A DNA stretch of 64,000 bases from a bacterium. GTDB taxonomy: Bacteria; Electryoneota; JAOADG01. Location: contig JAOADG010000008.1 of NCBI GenBank assembly GCA_026417415.1, positions 372,001-436,000 of the forward strand, read 5' to 3'. The translations under genes and the position numbers were made by a program. The notes under the pieces are model-generated. The model was given only the letters and a program-made list of their open reading frames with translations, had not been told where the DNA came from and made no database searches. Positions 20,263 through 29,986 of the stretch are shown here, piece by piece (the first letter of the stretch is position 1; every line of letters begins with the position of its first letter).

Positions 20263-20284
20263 GATACAGAAAGTCAATTTAATC

Positions 20285-21541
20285 TTATGAAATCGGTTTT
20301 CCCATAGAGGCAAGAAATTCTTCGTTGTTCTTCGTATGTTTCATACGTTCCAATAAAAATTTCATCGTATCAACTGGTGAAAGTTCACCAAGCATATTGC
20401 GTAAAATCCAAATTCTATTGAGTTCCATTTCAGTCAATAAAAGTTCTTCGTGTCGTGTACCAGATTTATTAATATCAATTGCAGGAAAAATTCGCAATTC
20501 AGCCATTCTTCGGTCTAAAACGATTTCATTGTTTCCTGTACCTTTGAACTCTTCAAAAATAACTTCATCAAGTCGGCTACTGGTATCTACCAATGCTGTA
20601 GCGATGATAGATAAAGAACCGCCTTCTTCAATGTTCCGTGCTGCTCCGAAAAACTTTTTTGGATCATACAGTGCTGTAGCATCCATTCCACCCGATAATA
20701 CACGCCCTGAGTGGGGTGCTACTGCATTGTGAGCACGTGCAAGACGAGTAATTGAATCGAGTAAAATCACTACATCATGTCCATACTCTACCAATCGTTT
20801 CGCTTTTTCAATGACCATATTTGATATTTGAATGTGTCGTTCAGGTTTTTCATCAAAGGTAGAAGAGATCACTTCGCCCTTAACTGTCCGCTGCATATCG
20901 GTAACTTCTTCAGGGCGTTCATCAATTAAAAGAACGATGAGAATCACTTCAGGATGATTTCTAGTGATGGCATTTGCGATTCGTTGTAAGATAATTGTTT
21001 TTCCTGCACGAGGTGGGGAAACAATTAAAGAGCGTTGGCCTTTACCAATTGGAGTAAAAAGATCAATCATCCGATTGGTGACATCACAACCTTCGTATTC
21101 TAACCTAAGTTTTTCATTGGGATAAATAGGTGTTAGGTTATCAAACAACACTTTACTACGTGTTTCTTCAGGGGCTTCAAAGTTAATAGCTTCAACTTTT
21201 AGAAGTGCGAAAAAGCGTTCACTTTCTTTGGGTGGGCGTATTTGACCACTTACGATATGTCCTTTACGAAGGCCAAATCGTTTGATCTGTGATGGGCTTA
21301 CATAGATATCATCCGGTCCCGGTAAATAGTTTGAAGTTGGGCTTCGTAGAAATCCATACCCTTCCGGAAGAATTTCTAACACTCCATTTGCAAAAATTAA
21401 ACCATCTTTTTCGGTTTGGCGTTCTAAAATCTTGAAAATGAGATCTTGTTTAGTCATACCCGCATAATCCTCAATTTTTAAACTGCGGGCAATTTCATTT
21501 AATTCCGGGATCTTTAAGGATTTTAGTTCGGCGAGTTCCAT
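20285..21541 (-). CDS. rho: Transcription termination factor Rho
   Basis: Rho_N domain, [31 protein letters not shown], Walker [65 protein letters not shown]. Confidence 0.98.
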   Translation of the reverse strand: MELAELKSLKIPELNEIARSLKIEDYAGMTKQDLIFKILERQTEKDGLIFANGVLEILPEGYGFLRSPTSNYLPGPDDIYVSPSQIKRFGLRKGHIVSGQIRPPKESERFFALLKVEAINFEAPEETRSKVLFDNLTPIYPNEKLRLEYEGCDVTNRMIDLFTPIGKGQRSLIVSPPRAGKTIILQRIANAITRNHPEVILIVLLIDERPEEVTDMQRTVKGEVISSTFDEKPERHIQISNMVIEKAKRLVEYGHDVVILLDSITRLARAHNAVAPHSGRVLSGGMDATALYDPKKFFGAARNIEEGGSLSIIATALVDTSSRLDEVIFEEFKGTGNNEIVLDRRMAELRIFPAIDINKSGTRHEELLLTEMELNRIWILRNMLGELSPVDTMKFLLERMKHTKNNEEFLASMGKPIS

Positions 21542-21555
21542 TGGTAATCTTCTCG

Positions 21556-21609
21556 AACGAGGTTAACAACATTAAACAGCAACCCACCTCGTTTGGGTTT
21601 CTACTGTTT
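21556..21609 (-). promoter_or_regulatory. rho leader with alternative hairpins
   Basis: AACGAGGT (21556-21563)/ACCTCGTT (21586-21593) competes with AACCCA (21581-21586)/TGGGTT (21594-21599) and AAACAG (21574-21579)/CTGTTT (21604-21609). Confidence 0.4.
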
Positions 21610-21795
21610 TCCTAATTATCAATTATTTGGCTAAAGCCATAGGTGAGTACTTGTAGACCTATGTAGTCAAAATAAGGTATGCTATAGTAAATTAAAGAAT
21701 TTTTTTTCCCAATGTCAAGCGAAGTAATACTAAAAAAAATTTTTTCATGCAACGTATTAATTACCATACTTATCCTTGATACTCTTTACAAATGA

Positions 21796-23112
21796 TTACT
21801 GAATACTTTGTAAAAATTCGCCAACGATTACATGAGACCCTGTAACGAGTATAATGTCTCCTTTGTTGTAACGTTGTTTTGCTGCATAATAAGCATCCCT
21901 TACGCAAGAATAAGCGGTGCATTCTACATTCACTTCTTGAAATGCAAAAGCAATCTCTAAAGGATTTCTATGCTTTACTGTTTTCAAAGGAACGCTGTAA
22001 CCGACGATTGGATAGTTCATTACTTGATTGACGATGCCAAATAGATCTTTTTCTTGCATAAGTCCAAAAATAAAATGAATGGTTCCTCCCTCTAAGAGAT
22101 AATGCTCCCGCAACGTTTTCATGACTGCTTCAATACCAGAAGGATTGTGAGCTACATCAAGAAAAAGTAAAGGTTCAGAAGAAAATTTTTCAAAACGTCC
22201 GCGCCAACGAGTAGTTGAAATGCCCTTTTGAATCTGTTCTGGAGACACTGAAATTCCTTGTTCTGACAAAGCAAAAAAAATAGTTAAAGTTCCATTAAAA
22301 TTATCAATTTGGTGTTTACCAAGAAATGGGAAATGGCAAATAAGATCATGCTCTAAGAATTTTTTTGTGTTTTCATTTAGACCGATCGTCTGAAGTGTAA
22401 CTTTGTCTGTTTCTGTAAATGAATTCTTTCTTACCATTTTCGTTTGAAAGAGTTCAGGTGCATAATAATATCGTTTTGCTTTTCTTTCTTTCCATCGTTT
22501 TTCTAAAAATTTTGCAACACCAGCGGTCTGTTTACTGGACGTAGCAATAGAATTGGGTTTCCAAATTCCAGTTTTATCTTGAGCAATTTCTAAACGATTT
22601 TTTCCTAATATTTCAGTATGATCAAGATCAACTTTTGTAATATGGGCTACCAATGGTTGAATAATATTGGTACTATCCCACGTTCCACCAAGACCGACTT
22701 CAATAACATTGATATCTGTTTGTAATATACGAAAAGCTTGCAAGGCAATGGCTGTAGTGACTTCAAAAAAAGTTGCTTGATACTGTTCGCAAAGCGGTTG
22801 AATGCTTTGAAGCAATTCAATCACCAATTCAACTGGAACAAGTTCTTGATTGATTTGTATTCGCTCACGCCAATCTACAAGATGTGGAGAAGTGTACAAT
22901 CCTACTTTGTAACCAGCCACAGAAAGAACGTTTGAAACCAGAGCACAAGTTGTTCCTTTTCCGTTCGTACCTGTAACATGAATGTAAGAAGAATATCTTT
23001 CTGGATGACCAAAATAATCTACCAATTTTCTAATCGTGTCCAAGGTTCTTGTCATCCCAAAACGGTGGCGTTGGAAAAGCCACTCCATTAGTTCTTCGTA
23101 AGATTTAGGCAT
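21796..23112 (-). CDS. folC: Bifunctional folylpolyglutamate/dihydrofolate synthase
   Basis: HVTGTNGKGTTCALVSNVL, LYTSPHLVDWRERIQIN, GGTWDSTNI, LDVAHNPSGIEAVM. Confidence 0.95.
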   Translation of the reverse strand: MPKSYEELMEWLFQRHRFGMTRTLDTIRKLVDYFGHPERYSSYIHVTGTNGKGTTCALVSNVLSVAGYKVGLYTSPHLVDWRERIQINQELVPVELVIELLQSIQPLCEQYQATFFEVTTAIALQAFRILQTDINVIEVGLGGTWDSTNIIQPLVAHITKVDLDHTEILGKNRLEIAQDKTGIWKPNSIATSSKQTAGVAKFLEKRWKERKAKRYYYAPELFQTKMVRKNSFTETDKVTLQTIGLNENTKKFLEHDLICHFPFLGKHQIDNFNGTLTIFFALSEQGISVSPEQIQKGISTTRWRGRFEKFSSEPLLFLDVAHNPSGIEAVMKTLREHYLLEGGTIHFIFGLMQEKDLFGIVNQVMNYPIVGYSVPLKTVKHRNPLEIAFAFQEVNVECTAYSCVRDAYYAAKQRYNKGDIILVTGSHVIVGEFLQSIQ

Positions 23113-23947
23113 GAGATTGGAATGAGTAAAATGTATTCTCGAGAGTTTCTAATGTTAATAACTCGTAATGTGAAAGAGTGGATTGAAGAAATAGCGAAGC
23201 ACTTTGTAAAAACGTATCATAGAGATCTGTTAAATAGATCTTGTATCGTTCTTGCAGATTTTTCTCTAACACAATTTCCTGATATAGTTTTCTAATTTGT
23301 AATTCATTCCGTACAGTAACCGCTGTCGATTCTGCACTATCTACAATTTGAACTTCAGGCCATAATTTACTAATAGTCGGTTTAATAATCGGGTAATGGG
23401 TACAACCCAACAACAAGGTATCGCATTGTTGTACCTTCAAAAAGATTAGGTATTTAGACAAAATCATTTCAAGGATGTCGCCTTCAATTTCGCCTTCTTC
23501 AATAAGTGGAACCAACAACGGGGCTGGTTGACTCCATACTTGTACATCATAAGAAATTCTTTTCAAAGTTTGTTCGTAAACACCACTTAAAACAGTTCCA
23601 CGTGTCGCTAAGACACCAATTTTCCCACGAGATTTTGAAATCGCAGCGATTGCTCCGGGTTGAATTACCCCAAATACAGGAATAGGAAGCGATTGTCTCA
23701 AAAGGGGAAGAGAATGAGCGCTGGCAGTATTACAAGCGACAACAATCGCTTTTACATTTTGTGAAACCAGCCAAGTTCCGATTTGTAATGAGAATAGTGT
23801 AACCGTCTCTGCAGATTTTGAACCATAGGGAACACGTGCAGTGTCGCCAACATAAAGAAACGTTTCGTTTGGTAAATGATGAAGGAGTGCTTTGAGTACA
23901 GTTAAACCACCAATACCCGAATCGAATACCCCGATGGGTCTATCCAC
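23105..23947 (-). CDS. murI: Glutamate racemase
   Basis: IGVFDSGIGGLTVLKAL, VYVGDTARVPYGSKS-like motif, VVACNTASA, LLGCTHYPII. Confidence 0.96.
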   Translation of the reverse strand: MDRPIGVFDSGIGGLTVLKALLHHLPNETFLYVGDTARVPYGSKSAETVTLFSLQIGTWLVSQNVKAIVVACNTASAHSLPLLRQSLPIPVFGVIQPGAIAAISKSRGKIGVLATRGTVLSGVYEQTLKRISYDVQVWSQPAPLLVPLIEEGEIEGDILEMILSKYLIFLKVQQCDTLLLGCTHYPIIKPTISKLWPEVQIVDSAESTAVTVRNELQIRKLYQEIVLEKNLQERYKIYLTDLYDTFLQSASLFLQSTLSHYELLTLETLENTFYSFQSHA

Positions 23948-23980
23948 TCAATCTGTTCTCCAATAGGATATAAGTTTAGT

Positions 23981-24008
23981 TAGGCGGACTTTGCAAAAGT
24001 CCGCCCTA
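23981..24008 (-). repeat. Palindrome after the tetraheme gene
   Basis: Minus strand TAGGGCGGACTTTTGCAAAGTCCGCCTA, one bulge, no T tail. Confidence 0.6.
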
Positions 24009-24030
24009 CTATTCAAAATTTGTAAGATGA

Positions 24031-24543
24031 TTATTGTTTTGGTTTACTATGATGTTCAATTTTAGGATACCATTCATCCAAGTTAAAGCCCTTAAATGTG
24101 GGGCTCTTTTCGTTATGGCAAACAACGCAATGTTCTTTGGGCTTTTCCACAAAACCATTTTCAATGGCTAATTTTTTATCTTTTGAGTGGGTGGTTTTGT
24201 AAGCAGAACCCGGTCCATGACAAGATTCGCAGTTGACCCCTTCGGTTTTAAATTCTGTTGACGAGATATGGCAGCTTAAGCACTCTTTGTCTTCTTGTGC
24301 AGAACCTTCACGACCAAGTTTTTTCATCACTGCCGCTGCTTCTTCAGTGCCCAAGGTAGCAAAAGCATTCGCATGTTTGGTTTTTTGCCAATCTTCATAA
24401 ATGTTCCCTTTTGCAGCACCCTTATGGCACATCACACATTTAGAATTGCCAATATAGGTAAAGCTTTTTTCGTTTTCTGCAAAAGCAATGATACTCATAG
24501 CCAATACGATGACTACAAGTAAAATAGAAAGAATTGTTTTCAT
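24031..24543 (-). CDS. Tetraheme c554-like cytochrome c
   Basis: Signal peptide; CVMCH, CLSCH, CESCH, CVVCH. Confidence 0.85.
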   Translation of the reverse strand: MKTILSILLVVIVLAMSIIAFAENEKSFTYIGNSKCVMCHKGAAKGNIYEDWQKTKHANAFATLGTEEAAAVMKKLGREGSAQEDKECLSCHISSTEFKTEGVNCESCHGPGSAYKTTHSKDKKLAIENGFVEKPKEHCVVCHNEKSPTFKGFNLDEWYPKIEHHSKPKQ

Positions 24544-24578
24544 AATTCGTCTCCTTTTAACTAAGAATTAGTGTTCCA

Positions 24579-25166
24579 TTAATTACTTTGAGTCCAGATA
24601 TGACCTGCTGGACCGTGACATCCTGTGCAGGTCAAAGTGGAATCGTTCCAACCAACACCGATTACTTCGGCAAAACCAGTGTCCAAATGACCCGTATCGT
24701 CCCACCGATTCGGTACTTGATGACAACCGGAGCAAGGTAATGGAAGGGATGGAGGAATGGAAGACAAATGAACTTGATGTGCGCCCACTCCACGTGCATT
24801 ACGAGATACGTTCCCGTTTAAATCTGTAGGTGGCGCCCAATTACGTGGTTCTAATGGATTTATACCAATCCCTTTCATACCGTGACAGAAATTGCAATCA
24901 GTAACAGTTATTCGGTTATTTTCAGAATGACACTTTCCACAACTCATACTTTGGTTGCCAAAACCATCAAAATTTGTTCCATGACACGCTGTACATTGTC
25001 CGATATCAAAACCATGACTTCTCAACCATTCATCATGAGTAACGTCTGCAGGTGATGGAAATGGATGTGGGTTTGATGAAAGTGGTACGTAAGATTCATT
25101 AATTTCTGCACCACAGCCAATTACTAAAAAAATAAAAAAAATAGAAATGATCAGATGCACTTGCAT
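24579..25166 (-). CDS. Pentaheme cytochrome c lipoprotein
   Basis: ATG at 25166 gives MQVHLIISIFFIFLVIGC lipobox; CTACH, CGKCH, CNFCH, CSGCH, CTGCH. Confidence 0.82.
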   Translation of the reverse strand: MQVHLIISIFFIFLVIGCGAEINESYVPLSSNPHPFPSPADVTHDEWLRSHGFDIGQCTACHGTNFDGFGNQSMSCGKCHSENNRITVTDCNFCHGMKGIGINPLEPRNWAPPTDLNGNVSRNARGVGAHQVHLSSIPPSLPLPCSGCHQVPNRWDDTGHLDTGFAEVIGVGWNDSTLTCTGCHGPAGHIWTQSN

Positions 25167-25176
25167 AGTTTTCTCC

Positions 25177-25863
25177 TTAATTATGGCACCTGACACAAGT
25201 TGGTTCCTGAGGGCTTTGGTCATGGCAAGCCAGACAACTTTCAAAGTACAATTTACCTTCTTCAGCATGTTTTCCACCAGCTCCAGTATTTGCCCACTGA
25301 TAACCCAATGGATGACGAATGGGAATACTCTTTCTATGACAATCAGTACAAAATTGCCGAGTTTCATGACAACTTAAACAGCGTCCACCCATAGCAGCAT
25401 CGGTTGAATGTTGAAAAATATAGTTTGGACTATGAGGTGAAAGATTTGATGTTGAATTTGAATGGCATTGATCACAACTCGCTTGTTCATGGCAAACGCG
25501 GCATTCCACTAAATTTGCACTGGCGTCCAACCCGTGAATCCTTGAATTCCATTCCGGTGATGTATGATTAAACGGTTTTCCAAAACCGCCGCCTTTAATA
25601 CCAGAAACGTGACAAGTATTGCATTCGTTGGTATTGTTTGTATTATGGCATTCTTTACATTGTTCGTGATTCGGATTTTTTCGGACACCTGCTTTTACTT
25701 CTTTTGCAGAACCATGACATTGAATACAGGTCATTTCTACAGTTTGAAGGTGTAGTGTGTGACTAAACTTTAATGCGGTAACGCTCTCATTTGCTCCAAA
25801 TACTAACCACGTGGTATTTAAAATAAATGTGAAAAGAAAAAGGAGTAAAATTTTGCGAATCAT
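25177..25863 (-). CDS. Nonaheme periplasmic cytochrome c
   Basis: Signal peptide and nine CxxCH motifs (CIQCH, CKECH, CNTCH, CRVCH, CDQCH, CLSCH, CTDCH, CLACH, CVRCH). Confidence 0.85.
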   Translation of the reverse strand: MIRKILLLFLFTFILNTTWLVFGANESVTALKFSHTLHLQTVEMTCIQCHGSAKEVKAGVRKNPNHEQCKECHNTNNTNECNTCHVSGIKGGGFGKPFNHTSPEWNSRIHGLDASANLVECRVCHEQASCDQCHSNSTSNLSPHSPNYIFQHSTDAAMGGRCLSCHETRQFCTDCHRKSIPIRHPLGYQWANTGAGGKHAEEGKLYFESCLACHDQSPQEPTCVRCHN

Positions 25864-27149
25864 CGTGTAATTCCTTGTGAGAAGGTATAAGTCAGTGTAC
25901 CAAGAACTCTACCATCACGTTTAAGTTTAGGATTAGAATAGTATTGGTATTCAAGTTCACCTGTCAAGAATTTGAACCGATTTGGAGTATAGCGAACACC
26001 GGAGATGAAATTGCGTGTGGTTTGCGTTTGAATGCCAACTTCTTCCCATTCTGATTGAATGCTGGATGCTCGCAGATACCAATGGATTTGTTTGAATGCT
26101 TCATAGTAAAGGGATATCCAAGGTCCATTGGACTTAGACAAATATCCGAAAGAATGTTGATAACCAATTTGACCATAAGGTGTAAGACACGCTACACCAA
26201 CTCGATGTCCTTCGTTACCGGAATAATAACTGGTCGCTTCGGTACGAAAGCCCCATTTTGCAGGTACAAAATAATAATCAAAGATGGTCTGCATTCTGGT
26301 CGAAAAGGGAAAAACTGCAATCCCAATGGGTGCGTCAATTTCAGTAGTTTTAGGAAGTTTGAAATTTCGAAACCAACTCGAACTTGAAATTTCTGGACGA
26401 TAAATTCCTATATCACTAAACCATATGATTTTTGACGATGCATACCGAATGCGTAAAGAACTGGTGCGAATATCTTGTGATAGAAGTCGGTATTGAGTAT
26501 TACTTAAAATTGTCCAATGAGCATTGATTCGTCCAAAAAGTTGTAACCCGAGATTGTTTCGGAATTCATTTCCTTCGCGATACTGATCAGCATAGGACAA
26601 TTTCAACATGAATCGTTGGAAAGGATGGAGTTCAAGTTTAGAATACCGAAACTCGCCACCATAGATTGGAGAATGACCTTTAGAAATCTCAAAACGATGA
26701 TTGTCAGGTGATACAATACCACCAAAAACAGTTATCCCCAAATATTTAGAAAGATCCGTTGTGTATTCTAAACCATCTATATTGCCTAATCCTACACCTC
26801 GGTATAGAAAAAAACGACCTATCTTGAATTCAGTATCAGAACCCCATTGACCATATTGCCAATAAGCCGAATACAAATGAAAATCACCTGATTCACTAAA
26901 TTGATCCGCATGATTTCCGCGATACTGAAAATGTGTGTTGAAAGAACTTTGCAAAGGTAAATCACTTAACTGACTCCTAATCCCACTAAACAACCAGAGG
27001 TGGTCTTCACTTCCACTATTTGTGGCGTTTACAAATTGATAAGAGTAAACGCTGGTATAAATACTACTTTGAATTCCAACAGCTGACCCCGTCGACGAAA
27101 AGCCAAGTAAGAAAAGGCAAAAAAGAGTAAAAATTAAAACAAATCTCAT
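25860..27149 (-). CDS. Predicted outer membrane beta-barrel (putative porin of a porin-cytochrome conduit)
   Basis: Signal peptide, no heme motif, no long hydrophobic helix after it. Alternating amphipathic strands with aromatic residues (FKIGRFFLYRGVGLGNIDGLEYTTDLSKYLGITVFGG). Overlaps both neighbours by 4 nt. Confidence 0.65.
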   Translation of the reverse strand: MRFVLIFTLFCLFLLGFSSTGSAVGIQSSIYTSVYSYQFVNATNSGSEDHLWLFSGIRSQLSDLPLQSSFNTHFQYRGNHADQFSESGDFHLYSAYWQYGQWGSDTEFKIGRFFLYRGVGLGNIDGLEYTTDLSKYLGITVFGGIVSPDNHRFEISKGHSPIYGGEFRYSKLELHPFQRFMLKLSYADQYREGNEFRNNLGLQLFGRINAHWTILSNTQYRLLSQDIRTSSLRIRYASSKIIWFSDIGIYRPEISSSSWFRNFKLPKTTEIDAPIGIAVFPFSTRMQTIFDYYFVPAKWGFRTEATSYYSGNEGHRVGVACLTPYGQIGYQHSFGYLSKSNGPWISLYYEAFKQIHWYLRASSIQSEWEEVGIQTQTTRNFISGVRYTPNRFKFLTGELEYQYYSNPKLKRDGRVLGTLTYTFSQGITR

Positions 27150-29818
27150 TTTAACTCCGAATCCGTACTGGAACTTTCATTAACTTTCAGATCCGTTTGA
27201 TCTATATGATCGGCATTATTTAGATGATTCGATGTATCAGAATCAGGGTCACCGGGATGAACAAAATTAGGTTGTCCTAAAGTTGCTTCGGCAGCTTTGC
27301 GATGATGGTGTTCCCATTCCTCTTTGCTCATTCTACCAGTTAAAAAAGTCAAAGATAAAGGATATTGTTTTGGATGGAAAATTACAAAAAAGAAATGCCA
27401 AATTAGGATTGCACCTACTGCTAAAATGGCTTCATAATAATGAATGACGCCCGAAACGCGTACTATCCATCCCGGCGCCCAAGAAGTGATAATTGTAGGG
27501 AACCACAAGATAAATCCGGTCAATCCCATAATGATGGTTCCCCAAACCAATGCCCAGTATTCTGCTTTTTGAGTATAGTCGTAGGTACCAAAATGAGGGG
27601 GGTCTTTACGTAAACGTAAATAATAAAGAACATTTTGAAATGCCAATCGGGTATCTTCTATTTTCGGGTAATAATTCTTTAATTTTTCACGACCGCGTTG
27701 TGTACCAAACAACCAAATGACATGCCAAACGGTGCCGATTAGTAACGTGATTGCTAAGACCCGATGCGTTGTTGCACGTCTAATTTCATTCATTCCAAAG
27801 AAATTCAGAATTTTTACCCACCAAGAATCTGCAAAGCGAAGTGCAAAGCCAGTGATGGCTAATCCAATGAATGTGAATAACAACAACAAGTGTTGCCAAA
27901 TCTCTTGTTTACTCATTCTAACAATGTAATCTTCTTTTTTATGTTTATGATAGTGTTCTCGTAAATAGTAAACGAAGATAATGACATTGTGAATAAGCAT
28001 ACCTCCTAATGTAAGTGCAATGAGGACAATATAAATTACGCGTACATAATCATGTTTTCCCCAAACTTGACCAAATGCTGCATGGGTATAGGATTGGGCA
28101 AATTCTGCATTGGAGTTGGGATGGCATTTCCCACAAGTTTGAATGACATGATTAGGATGTGTAGAGGAAGTAGGATCCAGATGGCTACGGATAGCATGGG
28201 TAGTATGACAATCATTACAGTTGGCAACGATTTGTGATCCTTTTAACGCCCATCCGTGGTAACTGTCTTGATAACTTTTAACTACACCATACCATATTCC
28301 AAAACGATCGGTTAAAGCACGATTCTCATGACATCTACCACAGTCCGATGCTATGTTTAGAGGGTAAGTTCGGGATGCAGGATTGGATTTTGGCAAAATG
28401 TAATGCGATTCGTGACAATCGTTGCAGGTAGGTGAATCAGTTATTCCACGACGTGCGGCTGCACCATGAATTGAAGTCAAATAATCTGCAGCTGCTTGTT
28501 CATGACATTTGCCACAAGCACGAGGTAAATTCTGTCGGTGGGTAATGCTTGCCGGATCACCAGCCGATTGGATTTCGTGGGTACCATGACAATCTGTACA
28601 CAATGCGCCCCTGCTAAGTGTTGTGTCCTGTTTCCATGCCTGCCACTTTTCTGCATGGATAGATTTCATATAATTGGAAAGAGTCATCGGTAAACGCACA
28701 AAATCTGACGTTAGAACCAAACTATCACCATGGCACTTACCACACATTTGTGGTTGATTAAATGGATGGGCCATACTTTTCCGATCGGTCACCCTACGAA
28801 CTCCATGTCCACCATCATGGCAATCCCCGCAATTGGCTGCCACTCCTAAACCTGTCGGATCGTCCCGAAAGTGCATTGAACGTTTATATTCTTCCAATTG
28901 TTGAGAATGGCAATCCCCACAATGAAAAGCTTGTTCGTTTGGTCTAAGATGAATAGAATGACAACTGGCACAAGTCATCTCTTGACTAATCAATTTTGCC
29001 ATATGGACAGATTCACTAAATTCATTCATGGACTTATGGTGACAAGCCAAGCAATTGGAAAATGCATCGTTGGATTTTTTTGGATTTGGAATTCCGTGCG
29101 GATCGTGACAACTGCTGCAAGAAACTTTAGCTACTAAACTATCAGTTGGTATGGGTTGATGTATACCGTGGATCCCATGAGGACCGTTTTTTAAGCGTGC
29201 CATCGCATCAATATGGCAATTTTGGCAGGTCTTTGTGATGGATACTGGGTCATTGAGTTTAATTTCGCCATGAGGTTTATGACAAGTTGCGCAAGCGTGT
29301 CCATCTTTTGAAGGGAATACTTTGAAATGTTTACTGGATTGAAATTGTTTACTTTCTTCACTATGACATTTGGTACAAGATAAACCTGCTACTCCGCTCG
29401 CATTTGAACCTATCCGATGCATATCACCATTGATGGTGTGGCAATCTTTGCATTGTGCTGCGATAAAAGGAGATGTTCCACCACCTGTGCCATGAACTGA
29501 TTTTCGCCAATTTTCTGTAATTCCTTCATGACAATCATCGCAGTTAACTGGAGTGTATTTCGTATAGTGAGGTACATCATCATAATTCCCTGCCGAATGG
29601 CAATCAATGCAATTTAGATTTCCATGTGCGCTTTTAGAATACTCTGAAGTTACAAACATCTTTCTATTATCACTACTTTTTAATGAAGCATCTGAGTGGC
29701 ACATCATACAGTACTCATTGGATTGCCATTCTGATTGTGCTGCAAAAGAAGTATCAAAAAATGAGAATGAGAAAATGAAAGATAAAAATAGAGAAAAAAG
29801 TGTTTTCGTTAGTTTCAT
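27146..29818 (-). CDS. 19-heme cytochrome c fused to a C-terminal FdnI/HydC-like cytochrome b membrane domain
   Basis: 19 CxxCH motifs counted by hand, then TM helices with His residues (HNVIIFVYYLREHYHKHKKEDYIVRMSKQEIWQHLLLLFTFIGLAITGFALRF...HRVLAITLLIGTVWHVIWLF). Confidence 0.88.
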   Translation of the reverse strand: MKLTKTLFSLFLSFIFSFSFFDTSFAAQSEWQSNEYCMMCHSDASLKSSDNRKMFVTSEYSKSAHGNLNCIDCHSAGNYDDVPHYTKYTPVNCDDCHEGITENWRKSVHGTGGGTSPFIAAQCKDCHTINGDMHRIGSNASGVAGLSCTKCHSEESKQFQSSKHFKVFPSKDGHACATCHKPHGEIKLNDPVSITKTCQNCHIDAMARLKNGPHGIHGIHQPIPTDSLVAKVSCSSCHDPHGIPNPKKSNDAFSNCLACHHKSMNEFSESVHMAKLISQEMTCASCHSIHLRPNEQAFHCGDCHSQQLEEYKRSMHFRDDPTGLGVAANCGDCHDGGHGVRRVTDRKSMAHPFNQPQMCGKCHGDSLVLTSDFVRLPMTLSNYMKSIHAEKWQAWKQDTTLSRGALCTDCHGTHEIQSAGDPASITHRQNLPRACGKCHEQAAADYLTSIHGAAARRGITDSPTCNDCHESHYILPKSNPASRTYPLNIASDCGRCHENRALTDRFGIWYGVVKSYQDSYHGWALKGSQIVANCNDCHTTHAIRSHLDPTSSTHPNHVIQTCGKCHPNSNAEFAQSYTHAAFGQVWGKHDYVRVIYIVLIALTLGGMLIHNVIIFVYYLREHYHKHKKEDYIVRMSKQEIWQHLLLLFTFIGLAITGFALRFADSWWVKILNFFGMNEIRRATTHRVLAITLLIGTVWHVIWLFGTQRGREKLKNYYPKIEDTRLAFQNVLYYLRLRKDPPHFGTYDYTQKAEYWALVWGTIIMGLTGFILWFPTIITSWAPGWIVRVSGVIHYYEAILAVGAILIWHFFFVIFHPKQYPLSLTFLTGRMSKEEWEHHHRKAAEATLGQPNFVHPGDPDSDTSNHLNNADHIDQTDLKVNESSSTDSELK

Positions 29819-29986
29819 AATTCTTTACTCTTGGTAGGTGAATCGTTGTGGGTATAAAAATATACTTTCCGATGCACTTTATATCAAGTTATTTCAAAAC
29901 ATTTGAATAATTCACATTAGACACTCTAAAAAAACAATCCGTAAGTTAAGTTGCAAATAAACAGTCAAAAAGTATAGAAAACAAAA

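Noticed and set aside
20029-20284. RiPP precursor peptide for the radical SAM enzyme
   Set aside because: No short ORF with a plausible start and leader-like sequence in this gap.
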